DNA of 64,000 nucleotides from Rhizobium aethiopicum (GCF_900094625.1 NZ_FMAJ01000001.1:620001-684000), one strand, 5' to 3'. Positions 41,897 through 51,133 are shown, numbered from the stretch's first letter. Notes: generated by a model not told the origin, from the sequence alone. Translations and numbers: made by a program.

Positions 41897-42457
41897 CTAG
41901 ACCTGCATGATTTCCTTTTCCTTCTCGCCAAGCAAGCGGTCGATTTCGGAAATCGTCTCGTCCGTCATCTTCTGTACGCGTTCGGACTGCGCACGGCTCT
42001 CGTCCTGGCCGATTACACCGTCCTTTTCGGCTTTCTTGAGGCCGTCCATGCCGTCGCGGCGGACATGGCGAATCGCGACCTTGCTCTTCTCGGCATAGTC
42101 GTGGGCCACCTTGACCAGCGACTTGCGGCGCTCCTCGTTCAGCTCCGGCAGCGGAATGCGCAGGCTCTGGCCATCGACGATCGGGTTGAGCCCCAGATTG
42201 GATTCGCGGATGCCGCGCTCCACGGCGCTGACCATCGACTTGTCCCAGACGGAAACCGTCAGCATGCGCGGCTCGGGTACGGTGATATTTGCGACCTGGT
42301 TCAACGGCACGCGCGAACCATAGGCTTCGATCGTCACCGGATCGAGAATGTTGGCCGAAGCACGGCCGGTGCGCAACGATGCGATGTCGCTTTTGAATGC
42401 GGAAACCGCGCCGTCCATCCGGCGCTTCAGTTCCTTGATATCGATACCTTCACTCAT
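41897..42457 (-). CDS. frr: ribosome recycling factor
   Basis: RRF of 186 residues that splits post-termination ribosomes with [54 protein letters not shown], and the C-terminal helix [29 protein letters not shown] are all canonical. It is 37 bp before uppS and 111 bp after pyrH. Confidence 0.98.
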   Translation of the reverse strand: MSEGIDIKELKRRMDGAVSAFKSDIASLRTGRASANILDPVTIEAYGSRVPLNQVANITVPEPRMLTVSVWDKSMVSAVERGIRESNLGLNPIVDGQSLRIPLPELNEERRKSLVKVAHDYAEKSKVAIRHVRRDGMDGLKKAEKDGVIGQDESRAQSERVQKMTDETISEIDRLLGEKEKEIMQV

Positions 42458-42475
42458 GTCGATGCTCCCGTTTAG

Positions 42476-42518
42476 AGCTGATGCCGAAAAGTCATCGGTT
42501 TTCGGACGTCCTCATGCC
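42476..42518. repeat. short dispersed palindromic repeat between pyrH and frr
   Basis: GATGCCGAAAA ... TTTTCGGAC ... CATGC: the inner arms CCGAAAA (42484-42490) and TTTTCGG (42499-42505) are perfect, with imperfect outer arms. The pattern resembles a short repeat I recall as frequent in Rhizobiales gaps. A separate hairpin GCTGCGCC / GGCGCAGC (42541-42563) directly follows the pyrH stop without a T-run. Confidence 0.5.
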
Positions 42519-42568
42519 CTAATTATTTACTGTAGCCAGGGCTGCGCCGAAACGCGGCGCAGCTTGTA

Positions 42569-43291
42569 TCAGTTGTCGGAGACGATGGTCTTGAGCCCAC
42601 CGCCCGTCAAGATTTCAGCGAAACCACCCTTCTCATGGATCGAGAAGACGATGATCGGGATGGAGTTTTCTCGGGCGAGCGCCACTGCGGCAACGTCCAT
42701 CACCGCGAGCCCCCTGTCCAGCACTTCCTGGTGCGTCAGGCGGTCGAAGCGGGTCGCATCGGGATATTTCTTCGGGTCGGCGGTGTAGATGCCGTCCACC
42801 TGCGTGCCCTTGAAGATTGCTTGCGCGCCCATTTCGGCAGCGCGCAGCGCGGCAGCGGAATCGGTGGTGAAGAAGGGATTGCCGGTACCGCCGGCGAAGA
42901 TCACCACGCGTCCCATCGACAGATGGTAGAGGGTGGCGCGCTGCGAGAAGCTCTCGCAGATTTCCGGCATGGAGATGGCCGAAAGCACCACCGTATCGAT
43001 GTTCAGCTTGCGCAGCGAGGTCGCGAGCGCCAGCGCATTGATGATGGTGCCGAGCATGCCCATATGGTCGCCGGTCACCCGGTCGCCGCCCTTGGATGCG
43101 ACTGCGACACCGCGGAAGATATTGCCGCCTCCGACGACGACGCCGACTTCCACGCCCATATGCCTTGCCTCGGCGATATCAGATGCAATGCGGTCCGCCA
43201 CCGCGACATCGATCCCGAAACCCTGGCCACCCATGAGCGCTTCGCCGGAAGCCTTGAGCAGAACGCGTTTATAGACAGGCTCTAAAGACAT
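42569..43291 (-). CDS. pyrH: UMP kinase
   Basis: Hexameric amino-acid-kinase-fold UMP kinase of 240 residues for pyrimidine nucleotides. YKRVLLKASGEALMG, GVVVGGGNIFRGV, DHMGMLGTIINALAL, VVIFAGGTGNPFFTTDSAAALRA, and KYPDATRFDRLTHQEVL. It lies between tsf and frr, the common bacterial order. Confidence 0.97.
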   Translation of the reverse strand: MSLEPVYKRVLLKASGEALMGGQGFGIDVAVADRIASDIAEARHMGVEVGVVVGGGNIFRGVAVASKGGDRVTGDHMGMLGTIINALALATSLRKLNIDTVVLSAISMPEICESFSQRATLYHLSMGRVVIFAGGTGNPFFTTDSAAALRAAEMGAQAIFKGTQVDGIYTADPKKYPDATRFDRLTHQEVLDRGLAVMDVAAVALARENSIPIIVFSIHEKGGFAEILTGGGLKTIVSDN

Positions 43292-43386
43292 CTTGGCTCC
43301 TCGTAAATTGCCGTGAATGCCCGATACACGAAGGGCACCGCGTTGTCACGCGATGCCCTGGTGTTTTCCCGATTATGGCTGGAAGA

Positions 43387-44313
43387 TCAACCCTTGACGG
43401 CAGCCGCGACTTCGGCTGCGAAATCGGTCTCTTCCTTCTCGACGCCTTCGCCGAGCAGAAGACGGGCCATGCCGGCAACTTCGATCGGCGCGCCGACGGC
43501 CTTTTCAGCTTCCTTGATGGCGGCAGCGACCGTCAGATCCGGATTGATGACGAAGGCCTGCGAGAGAAGAGCGACTTCTTCGAAGAATTTGCGCATGCGG
43601 CCTTCGACCATCTTTTCGATGATGTTGTCCGGCTTGCCGGACGCGCGCGACTGCTCAATGAAGACGTTGCGCTCGCGTTCGGCGACGGCGGCATCGACTT
43701 CTTCCGGGCGGATCGCCAGCGGCGCGGTCGCAGCGATGTGCATGGCGACCTGGCGGCCGATTGCGTTCAGGGCTTCCTTGTCGCCGGTCGATTTCAGGGC
43801 GACGAGGACGCCGAGCTTGCCGAGGCCGTCGGAAACTGCATTGTGGATATAGGTGGCGACGACGCCGTCCTCGACGGAGAGAGCGACCGAACGGCGCAGA
43901 TTCATGTTCTCGCCGATCGTTGCGATCGCATCCTTGATGGTGTCGGAAACGGACTTGCCGGATGCCGGGTAGGTCGCAGCAGCGACGGCCTCGACCGTGC
44001 CGTTGGTCGAGACGGCGACCTTGGCGATGCCGCGGACAAGATCCTGGAAGGCATCGTTACGCGCGACGAAGTCGGTTTCGGAGTTGACTTCGACGACGAC
44101 GGCCTTGGTGCCTTCGCTCGAAACACCGATGAGGCCTTCGGCGGCGGTGCGGCCGGACTTCTTATCGGCCTTGGCGATGCCCTTGGCGCGCAGCCAGTCG
44201 ATCGCCGCTTCCATGTCGCCGCCGGTTTCAGCAAGAGCCTTCTTGCAGTCCATCATGCCTGCGCCGGTCTTTTCGCGCAGTTCCTTCACCATTGCTGCCG
44301 TAATCTCGCTCAT
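43387..44313 (-). CDS. tsf: elongation factor Ts
   Basis: Nucleotide exchange factor for EF-Tu, 308 residues from ATG 44313. N-terminal UBA-like helix [27 protein letters not shown], then [17 protein letters not shown]-like text ([19 protein letters not shown]), [16 protein letters not shown] and [14 protein letters not shown]. The longer open frame upstream is rejected. The 240-bp gap to rpsB holds a long-loop hairpin GGCCGC...GCGGCC-TT (44473-44504) that could act as an attenuator. Confidence 0.97.
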   Translation of the reverse strand: MSEITAAMVKELREKTGAGMMDCKKALAETGGDMEAAIDWLRAKGIAKADKKSGRTAAEGLIGVSSEGTKAVVVEVNSETDFVARNDAFQDLVRGIAKVAVSTNGTVEAVAAATYPASGKSVSDTIKDAIATIGENMNLRRSVALSVEDGVVATYIHNAVSDGLGKLGVLVALKSTGDKEALNAIGRQVAMHIAATAPLAIRPEEVDAAVAERERNVFIEQSRASGKPDNIIEKMVEGRMRKFFEEVALLSQAFVINPDLTVAAAIKEAEKAVGAPIEVAGMARLLLGEGVEKEETDFAAEVAAAVKG

Positions 44314-44553
44314 TACTCTTCCTCTTGTCGGTTCAAACGGTGGACCGCAAAGCACGGCGCGCCACCGGATTGAGGCACGAAATGTACCTGTATGTATGAC
44401 AGCGTGATGAAGACGCGCCATAACGAAATTTAACTGGCGAAGCGCCTGGGGCCTCCGCCTTGAAACAGGTAAGGCCGCCGAACTTCGATGAGTCGCGAGC
44501 GGCCTTCCCAGTCTATGCAAGCTTCGGCGGAGTTTTCGCCCCGCCCGCTTTCA

Positions 44554-45321
44554 TCAGCCTTCGGCTGCTTCCTCGAGAGCCGGCTCGACCGGAACTTCGG
44601 AGGATGCGCCGAGATCACGGCCGGAAGAGCTCTGCTGACGCGCGATGCCGTCGATGGCGGCGCGGGAGATCAGCTCGCAGTAAAGAGCGATGGCGCGCGA
44701 TGCATCGTCGTTGCCCGGGATCGGATAGTCGATCAGGTCAGGATCGCAGTTCGAATCGATGATGGCGACGACCGGGATGCCGAGGCGCTTGGCTTCGTCG
44801 ATCGCGATCTTTTCCTTGTTGGTATCGATGATGAACATCAGGTCCGGCGTACCGCCCATGTCGCGGATACCGCCGAGAGCCTTGTCGAGCTTTTCGCGCT
44901 CGCGCTCGAGGTTCAGGCGTTCCTTCTTGGTGAAGCCCTGGGCTTCGCCGTTGAGGATCTCATCAAGCTTGCGCAGGCGCTGGATCGAGTTGGAGATCGT
45001 CTTCCAGTTCGTCATCATGCCGCCGAGCCAGCGCGAGTTGACGTAGTACTGGGCCGAGCGCTTGGCGCTGTCGGCGATGATCTCGGACGCCTGGCGCTTG
45101 GTGCCGACGAAGAGAACACGGCCGCCGCGGGCAACGGTGTCGCTGACGACCTGAAGGGCGCGCGACAGCATCGGAACGGTCTGAGCCAGATCGATGATGT
45201 GAATGTTGTTGCGGTCGCCGAAGATATACGGCTTCATCTTCGGGTTCCAGCGATGGGTCTGGTGGCCGAAGTGGACGCCTGCTTCAAGAAGCTGACGCAT
45301 AGAAAAATCAGGCAATGCCAT
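44554..45321 (-). CDS. rpsB: 30S ribosomal protein S2
   Basis: Ribosomal protein uS2, 255 residues. [101 protein letters not shown]. The C-terminal tail is Glu-rich ([11 protein letters not shown]). It is first of the rpsB-tsf-pyrH-frr run, with a promoter about 130 bp upstream and a GGAG ribosome site before the ATG. Confidence 0.98.
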
Positions 45322-45446
45322 GCCTTGTTACTCCTTTTCCGGTTGAACCTCCGCAAGACGAACAGCACCCTCTTCGAGGATGCCACCGGCGGAACAGCCC
45401 GGATTTCTCCCGGACGATCCCATGCCTTACGTGTGGAATGCCGGTG

Positions 45447-45475
45447 CCCATACATTCGATTTGGCGCAAAAGCAA
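45447..45475 (-). promoter_or_regulatory. candidate rpsB promoter
   Basis: Minus strand TTGCTT (45470-45475), exactly 17 bp, TATGGG (45447-45452). It leaves a leader of about 120 nt before rpsB, long enough for S2 autoregulation. The leader contains CCTCGAAGAGGG and other small hairpins; no known leader motif was recognised. Confidence 0.45.
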
Positions 45476-45487
45476 GGCCTTTGCCGG

Positions 45488-45508
45488 AAAAACCGACCTA
45501 TTCGCCGG
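45488..45508 (-). terminator. weak candidate terminator after the telA operon
   Basis: Minus strand CCGGC / GTCGG with one G-T pair and a 6-nt loop, followed by TTTTT (45488-45492). It is 67 bp past the stop of the last gene in the telA cluster and just upstream of the rpsB promoter. The stem is short, so this is tentative. Confidence 0.4.
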
Positions 45509-45574
45509 CCCGGGGCGCGGCTAGCGGAAGCGAGAGGCGGCCGGCCGGCTACTCCACCCTTTAAACGCCGCCGT

Positions 45575-46681
45575 TCAGCTAGCCAGCGTCGGCAGCAGCC
45601 CCAGCATGACGCCGGCGTCGGGTGTCGGCAGGATTGCGTCGATCTCGGCTGGCAGCAGGCTGCCGATTGCGCTGTCGGCGCTTCCAGTCGCGGTTCCCAG
45701 CGGACCGCGGAAGCCGTGTCGCGTCCAGGCGAGTTCCTGCAGCCGCGCGCTGATCAGCGCCTCGACCAGCCGATTAGCGTTTTCATCGACGACGATCAGC
45801 GGATGCGAGGAATAGACGGTGGGGCGCGGATAGAGCATCACCGGCTTGGCGCCCGTGCTCGTCTTGATACGCGCCCAACGTGTGGGATCGGCGAGTATCC
45901 ATTCGACCAGCTGATTCTCGTAACCGACGATCATCGGTTCGCCGCCGAGGCCGCCTGCCAGATACTGGTCGAAAAGCTTGCCTGACGACGGTGACTTGAA
46001 GCCCATATTGCGGAAGATGGCCTGCACCTTGCCGCCTGACGTGGCAAGATCGCCGGATGTCGCGACATTGCCGCTGAAAAGGCTGAGCACAAGGCCGGAG
46101 AACATGAAGCCGGAATTGGAACGGTTGGGATCGGTTGATACGATCCGGGCGCGGCCATAGAGCGAGTTGACGCCGAGCTTCGACCAGTCGGCGCCGGCGA
46201 GGATCGCGTCGAGCAGCGCCTTCAGATCGAGCTGGTGGTGGCCATCCTTCGTGACCGTCACCAATCCTGCCTGCATCAGCCCGTCGACCACGGGCTGCCA
46301 GGAATAGACGACGATCGGCGTGTTCAGCACGACGCGGTCGTTGCGGATACCGATCCCGTTCTGTCTGGCGATATCAACCATGATCGAGGAGGACGGCCAG
46401 AGGAATTGCGGATGCTGCGACAGCAGCGCCTGTTCGCGCACCATCTCGACGGAGCCGGCGACGCGGCCATCTACCGTCAAGCCGTATCCGCCGAGCGCCC
46501 TGTTGACGTCGGGGTCGGCGAGGAAGGCCTCCTTCTCGCCGCCGACGAAGCCGAACAATGTCGTGCGGGTGCCGAGCAGACCCTGCAATTCCGGCCGGTC
46601 CCGAACGGCGAAATAACCGCCGGTGCCGGCGACGCCGGCTCCGAGCAATCCCACTCCAAAGGCGCGACGAGAAAGGGCCAT
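45575..46681 (-). CDS. Tat-exported solute-binding-like protein of the telA operon
   Basis: Protein of 368 residues with a twin-arginine signal: SRRAFGVGLLGAGVAGTGGYFA near the N-terminus, with RR at 5-6. The mature part resembles an extracellular solute-binding fold (SBP_bac_11-like; PQFLWPSSSIMVDIARQNG, VVLNTPIVVYSWQPVVDGL) and parallels the N-terminal half of the vWA protein upstream (compare PQFLWPSSSIMVDI with DAVWPASSVWVDMFD). No ABC permease or ATPase is nearby. The start overlaps the xpaC stop by one base. The function is unknown; it is the last gene of the four-gene unit. Confidence 0.72.
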   Translation of the reverse strand: MALSRRAFGVGLLGAGVAGTGGYFAVRDRPELQGLLGTRTTLFGFVGGEKEAFLADPDVNRALGGYGLTVDGRVAGSVEMVREQALLSQHPQFLWPSSSIMVDIARQNGIGIRNDRVVLNTPIVVYSWQPVVDGLMQAGLVTVTKDGHHQLDLKALLDAILAGADWSKLGVNSLYGRARIVSTDPNRSNSGFMFSGLVLSLFSGNVATSGDLATSGGKVQAIFRNMGFKSPSSGKLFDQYLAGGLGGEPMIVGYENQLVEWILADPTRWARIKTSTGAKPVMLYPRPTVYSSHPLIVVDENANRLVEALISARLQELAWTRHGFRGPLGTATGSADSAIGSLLPAEIDAILPTPDAGVMLGLLPTLAS

Positions 46682-47298
46682 CAGCGTCCAATATCCTCTT
46701 TGAGCGATGCCTGAATGAGGCGAAGATCGGTATCGAGCGTACCAAGTTCCTCGTCGACCAGGCTGTCGGCGTAATGAATGAAGGCCTCTTCGAGCTTCAC
46801 CAGAACGCCGCGCACCTCCCCCAATTGCTTCGGGTCGGGAACGCGCTTGGCTTCGATCACGGCAAAACCTTCCGCCACTTCGGCAGCACGCGGCAGATAA
46901 TAGGAGAGGAACCGGCGAACGGCATTGGCGCTTTCGGGCTTGGCCTCGACCGTGCGAAAGACATCGGCAGCGATTTCGGCAAGGTGCCGGACAGCAGCTG
47001 CGGCCGGCTTGTCAGCGATCGCGTCGGCGGCAGTCTCCAGCCTTTGCGCAAAGGGAACGGCCGTCTCCAGCAGATCGCGCGCAAAGGCCACACGCCCGCT
47101 GCCGATGCGCTTGAGATCGAGACCTTCGAACAGCCGGCGCGGCGCGAGCAGAATGACAAGCCCGGCGAAGACCAGAAGGGCGATGATGGCGGCGATCCAG
47201 AACGGCATGCCGGCGGCAAAGCTCAACAGCGGCACGGTGAGCGCCGCCGCCAGTCCCGCCACGATCCAGTTGCCATCATTGCCGAGCCAGTTGCGCAT
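46681..47298 (-). CDS. xpaC: XpaC-like (5-bromo-4-chloroindolyl phosphate hydrolysis) membrane protein
   Basis: Protein of 205 residues from ATG 47298 with two hydrophobic helices (about 11-28 and 31-50) followed by a cytoplasmic helical domain (GLDLKRIGSGRVAFARDLLET... to LIQASLKEDIGR) characteristic of the XpaC family (PF10112). The family name derives from a Bacillus phenotype, and the true activity is unknown. XpaC and TelA are often neighbours in bacteria, as here. The 54 extra codons upstream in this frame overlap the vWA gene and are rejected. Confidence 0.8.
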   Translation of the reverse strand: MRNWLGNDGNWIVAGLAAALTVPLLSFAAGMPFWIAAIIALLVFAGLVILLAPRRLFEGLDLKRIGSGRVAFARDLLETAVPFAQRLETAADAIADKPAAAAVRHLAEIAADVFRTVEAKPESANAVRRFLSYYLPRAAEVAEGFAVIEAKRVPDPKQLGEVRGVLVKLEEAFIHYADSLVDEELGTLDTDLRLIQASLKEDIGR

Positions 47299-47305
47299 GC
47301 TCGTC

Positions 47306-48892
47306 CTAGTTATAGCCGCGCGCGGTGCGGAAGGCGGTGGCAAGATCGGAGCCGCCATCGAACACGCGCGCCGAGGTCTGCTTGGCAAGAGTGTCGAGCT
47401 GAGTCTTGTCGGCGTCGCCGAATGTGATGCCGAAGATCGGGACACGCGGCTCGATCGCATTCCACGCCCTCATGAAGGCCCGGCTTTGATCATCGGACTT
47501 GCCGTCGGTCATGATGACGACGGCTGGCAGATAGGCCGAGAGCCTGTCGGTTCCGGCGATTTGCTGCAAAGCCCGTTCGGCGCAGGCATACATGTTGGTG
47601 CCGCCACTCGCCTTCTGCCTGGAAATCTCGTTCAGCAGTCCTTCCTGCTCAAGCGGGTTTCCACTAGCCATAAACATCTTGCGCACGCTGCCGTCGAAGG
47701 GAATGACTATGATCTGGTCGACGGGAGACCATTGCACCAGAACCTTGCTCGCCTCGTCAGGTGTCAGGAGGAAACGCATCGCCTTCTGCAGCTGGTCCTC
47801 GCCTTCTCCCTGCATCGAGCCGGAAAAATCGAGGCAGAGCGCGGTCAGGGACGGTTTGCGCAGCGCCGCCTGATAAAGGGTGAGCGCCTGGCGGATGACG
47901 CCGGACTCCGGCATGCGGATCGCCGTCACCAGCCGGGTTGGGTCGAAATTCCAGCCCGGTTCCGGCTTTGCGGCAACACCGGTCAGCGGAATGCGCCGGC
48001 CGGTATCAGCGATACGTTGCTGCACGGGCGCCGAACGGAGATAGGCGAGCAGATCGTTGAAGAAAGTCTGGATTTCAGGCCCGCGGCCATGATCGACGAA
48101 GCCGATCGGCGAGTCCGCCATGGCCACACCATCGGCCGGATAGATCGCATAAAGCGGCTCCTGCGACAGCGTGGCGAGCTTGTCGTTGGTTTCCTTCAGC
48201 ACCGCCTCGTAGTTCCACATCGCGTCGTAGAGTGTGCCCTTGCCGGCGGAATCGACGTAGAGATCGGCAAGCCAGCCGGAGGAGCCGGAAGAGCGCACGA
48301 CGCCTGAAAGCAGCGCCCGGACGCTCTCCTGGACGTTTTTGTTATCGAGATCGCCAGGCTCGATCACCGGCTTGTTGCCGAGCGCGCTCGACAGCATGGC
48401 GAGATAGGCGCTGGCGCCGGAATTGGATTGCGTCGCCGAGGTCATCAGGAATTTCAGCGATCCGTTCTGAACGGCAGCCAGGATGTCTTTCATAAAAACA
48501 TCTTTGCCGATCCATCCAAGCTGCTCAGCCTTCGATTTGCGCACGCCGAGAACCACCGGCGTCTGGGCGACCGAGGTGAGGCTCTTGACGCGGCGCCTGG
48601 TGTCGAACATGTCGACCCAGACGCTCGAGGCCGGCCAGACCGCATCCTGTATGACGCCCGGGTCGCTCTGCAGCGCCAGGCCGATGTCGAGCGTGCCTTC
48701 ATATTTGAAGGTACAGGTGGCGTTCTTCTGCTTGCAGAACTCCTCGACGATCGGCTGCAGGACGGTGTTTTCCGAGCCTGATACGATCGAGAATTCCGGG
48801 CCTTGGCCGAAGGGATTGCAGCCGGCAAGGGCCAGAGCGGCAATAAGTGCCAGACCTGAGAGCAGCGCTCGCGTCGTCATCCTGTCGATCAC
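47306..48892 (-). CDS. lipoprotein with solute-binding-like and von Willebrand A domains
   Basis: Protein of 528 residues. A signal peptide with lipobox LALAGC (Cys 25) leads to a solute-binding-like domain (about 30-320; FSIVSGSENTVLQPIVEEF) and a vWA domain (about 345-528) with a complete MIDAS: DFSGS at 355-359, T in GGTNMYA and D in IMTDGKSD. The start is GTG at 48892 overlapping the telA stop; ATG at 48880 is a good alternative and keeps the lipobox. The periplasm-facing sensor/adaptor role is inferred. Confidence 0.8.
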   Translation of the reverse strand: MIDRMTTRALLSGLALIAALALAGCNPFGQGPEFSIVSGSENTVLQPIVEEFCKQKNATCTFKYEGTLDIGLALQSDPGVIQDAVWPASSVWVDMFDTRRRVKSLTSVAQTPVVLGVRKSKAEQLGWIGKDVFMKDILAAVQNGSLKFLMTSATQSNSGASAYLAMLSSALGNKPVIEPGDLDNKNVQESVRALLSGVVRSSGSSGWLADLYVDSAGKGTLYDAMWNYEAVLKETNDKLATLSQEPLYAIYPADGVAMADSPIGFVDHGRGPEIQTFFNDLLAYLRSAPVQQRIADTGRRIPLTGVAAKPEPGWNFDPTRLVTAIRMPESGVIRQALTLYQAALRKPSLTALCLDFSGSMQGEGEDQLQKAMRFLLTPDEASKVLVQWSPVDQIIVIPFDGSVRKMFMASGNPLEQEGLLNEISRQKASGGTNMYACAERALQQIAGTDRLSAYLPAVVIMTDGKSDDQSRAFMRAWNAIEPRVPIFGITFGDADKTQLDTLAKQTSARVFDGGSDLATAFRTARGYN

Positions 48893-49965
48893 GCCTTAGT
48901 CATCGCCTTCTTGAGCTCGATCGTCATCTGCTCCATCTGCTGCTCGGCGAGCGCCCGCTTCCGGCGCCCCTCGTCCTGAACCTGGAGCACGCCTGAGATC
49001 GTATCGATGAGATCCTTATTCGCCTTGGCTAGCGTGTCGATATCGACGATGCCGCGCTGCGACTGCTGCTCGATCGCTATCGCCTGGTCCTTCATCATCT
49101 CGGATGCCTGGCGGATCATGTCGTTGGTGGCGTCGGTCACCGCCTTTTGCAGGTCGAGCGCCGATTTCTGCCGCGTCAGGCCGAGCAGGATCACCATCTT
49201 CTGCTTCCACGCCGGCACTGTCAGCGCCGAGGTCGCCTGCAGGTTTTCGATCAAGGTCTCGTCGCCTGCCTGGACGATGCGGATCTGGGGCAATTGCTGG
49301 ATGCCGAGCTGACGAGCCTGCTGCAAGTAGAAGACCCGCTTTTCCAGGCGATCGAGTGCCTGCAGGCTGTCCTGGTATGTCTGTGTTTCCAGCATGCCGC
49401 CGCCGGGTCCGCTCGCAGCCGCCTCTGCCTGCGCCTTCAGCTTCGGCAGTTCGGTGCTGCGGAAACGCTCGGCAAAATCCTTGCCGGCGTGTACATAGGC
49501 CTCGAGCCGCATGATCGACTGCCTGGTTTCCTCATGCAGGTCGTCGAGCAGCGCGATGTCGCGCCTCAGCGTATCCTTGTGACGGTCGAGTTCCAGGCCA
49601 ATCCGATCGATCTGGCCGGCGACGTCCTCGAACTCCTCCTTGAAGCGTTCGAGCCGCGCCTTTGCCGAGAGGAACATCCGGCTGAGAAAGCCCTTGTCTT
49701 TCAGTGATGCCGGGTCGAGGCTCTTCGACTTCAGGATGATGTCGGTCAGCAGCCGGCCGACCTCGCCGAGATCCTTGTTGCGGACCTCGCGCAGGATCCT
49801 GTCGGCATAGTCGCTGACAGCCTGCTGGGCGCGGTCGCCATAGACCGAAATGCCGGCTCTGTCAGCAATATCGATGCTATCGGAAATGCGGGCAACTTCC
49901 GCCGGATCGGCGGCGACAACCGGCACGGCGGCATTCTGAACAGTCGCGAGATCGGTATCGGCCAT
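48889..49965 (-). CDS. telA: TelA/KlaA toxic-anion-resistance family protein
   Basis: Cytoplasmic, mostly helical protein of 358 residues, family PF05816 (TelA). Recognisable blocks: ADRILREVRNKDLGEVGRLLTDIILKSKSLDP, FLSRMFLSAKARLERFKEEFEDV, MRLEAYVHAGKDFAERFR, and the late IRQASEMMKDQAIAIEQQSQRGIVDIDTLAKAN. The family was found through plasmid tellurite resistance and is proposed to belong to a membrane stress-response network; its biochemistry is not settled. It is first of four coupled genes with a Pho-box-like site upstream. Confidence 0.88.
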   Translation of the reverse strand: MADTDLATVQNAAVPVVAADPAEVARISDSIDIADRAGISVYGDRAQQAVSDYADRILREVRNKDLGEVGRLLTDIILKSKSLDPASLKDKGFLSRMFLSAKARLERFKEEFEDVAGQIDRIGLELDRHKDTLRRDIALLDDLHEETRQSIMRLEAYVHAGKDFAERFRSTELPKLKAQAEAAASGPGGGMLETQTYQDSLQALDRLEKRVFYLQQARQLGIQQLPQIRIVQAGDETLIENLQATSALTVPAWKQKMVILLGLTRQKSALDLQKAVTDATNDMIRQASEMMKDQAIAIEQQSQRGIVDIDTLAKANKDLIDTISGVLQVQDEGRRKRALAEQQMEQMTIELKKAMTKA

Positions 49966-50113
49966 GGTAAGGCTTTCAGGCTTGCGGCGCGTAATCGTCC
50001 GGGGGCCTATTTCGCAATTACAGGCCCCGTCGCAATGGACTGGCCGCTGGATCGCACCGATCAGATGAACAGGACGACAGAAGGCGACTCAATCATCGCT
50101 GGTCGCCCACACA

Positions 50114-50145
50114 ATAATGAACTTTATGATACAGTTTTATGACAG
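50114..50145 (-). promoter_or_regulatory. Pho-box-like sequence and -10 upstream of telA
   Basis: Minus strand CTGTCATAAAACTGTATC (50128-50145): a perfect CTGTCAT half, an AT-only 4-bp spacer, and a second half CTGTATC matching the first four bases. After 8 bp comes CATTAT (50114-50119), a good -10 at the distance usual for PhoB-dependent promoters, which lack a -35. It lies about 165 bp before the telA ATG, just past the eipB stop. Confidence 0.5.
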
Positions 50146-50160
50146 CCGACAAGCCGCCGC

Positions 50161-50997
50161 TTACTTGCAGACTTCGCCCTTGCGGTCGAGCAGCTCGAGC
50201 TTGGCGAGCTTGCCGGTCAGGACGAAATCGCCGTAATCCATCGTCAGGTCGCGGGTGATGCCGTTCTCGTAGAGTTTGAACGACATGCGATAGACCGGCA
50301 GCGAATCCGATTTCGCATTCTCGTTGAAATAGGCGATGGTCACCGGCCAGAAGGCTGTCTTCGAGAAGGCGCCGGCATTGCCGGCATCGGCCGCCTCGGC
50401 AGCGGGCGTCTCCTGCTTGCCGACGATCGTAGTCGTCACCAGCGACTTGTCGCCGTCGTCGGACCCATCGAAAACGCGCGCTTCGAAGAAACGCTTGCCG
50501 TCCTTGGCGTTCTGGATCACGTCGAGCATGTGCTCCGTCGGAAAGCGGCTTTCGGCCAGCTGCAGCTCGCGGCTCGCCGGCTGCTTGAGATCGACCTTGA
50601 CGCCATTAGGCTGATCCTCGGCCGCGCCATGAACCTCCTTATCGAGCTGTTCGTCGGTGAAGGATTTCGTGTCAAAGGTAAACTTGCGGTCCTTCAGGTT
50701 CTCGAAGGTCTTCGTCTGCTGATCGCTGACGCGCACGCTGTCGCCGGTGTCGATCTGTGTCACGAAGCGGAAATTTGTGGTGAAGCCCTGGCAATAGCTG
50801 CCGTCGAATTCATAGACCATGCGGCCGTACATGGAGGCGATGCCGGAGCGGTCCGACGCGTCCTTCAATTCCAGATCGTAGACCGCGCGATGTGCGACGA
50901 GGCCGGTCGCGATCGCCGCGCTTGCCGCAGGCGCGCCCGCCCATGCATTGGCGGAAACGCTGGCAAGAAGCAGAGCGGCAAGACCTGATCGGAACAT
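50161..50997 (-). CDS. eipB: cell-envelope integrity protein EipB (DUF1849)
   Basis: Periplasmic beta-spiral protein of 278 residues, family DUF1849/EipB, shown in Brucella to support envelope integrity. A signal peptide of about 20-28 residues precedes GLVAHRAVYDLELKDASDRSGIASMYGRMVYEFDG. The family disulfide pair is visible as C in SYCQGF (about 69) and the penultimate Cys (GEVCK end). NFRFVTQIDTGDSVRVSDQQTKTFE and FPTEHMLDVI are also typical. It is upstream of telA on the same strand and divergent from the RidA-like gene. Confidence 0.92.
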   Translation of the reverse strand: MFRSGLAALLLASVSANAWAGAPAASAAIATGLVAHRAVYDLELKDASDRSGIASMYGRMVYEFDGSYCQGFTTNFRFVTQIDTGDSVRVSDQQTKTFENLKDRKFTFDTKSFTDEQLDKEVHGAAEDQPNGVKVDLKQPASRELQLAESRFPTEHMLDVIQNAKDGKRFFEARVFDGSDDGDKSLVTTTIVGKQETPAAEAADAGNAGAFSKTAFWPVTIAYFNENAKSDSLPVYRMSFKLYENGITRDLTMDYGDFVLTGKLAKLELLDRKGEVCK

Positions 50998-51133
50998 TCA
51001 TTAACTCCTGTTGGACTCAGCCGCGATGTTATAAGAACGCTTTCGGCCAAATCGAGGCTCGAAACTGTCATATTAAAGATTCCAGTCTTGATGCATAATT
51101 TTTGAAGAATTGACAACAAAAGCGGAGACGAAA

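Noticed and set aside
44473-44504. Hairpin between rpsB and tsf as a terminator
   Set aside because: Only a 6-bp stem with a 20-nt loop and two T's. Could be an attenuator but is not supported enough to list separately.
50001-50028. Stem GGGGCCT...AGGCCCC in the telA leader
   Set aside because: The stem is real but has no T-run and no recognised leader motif; possibly a stability element only.
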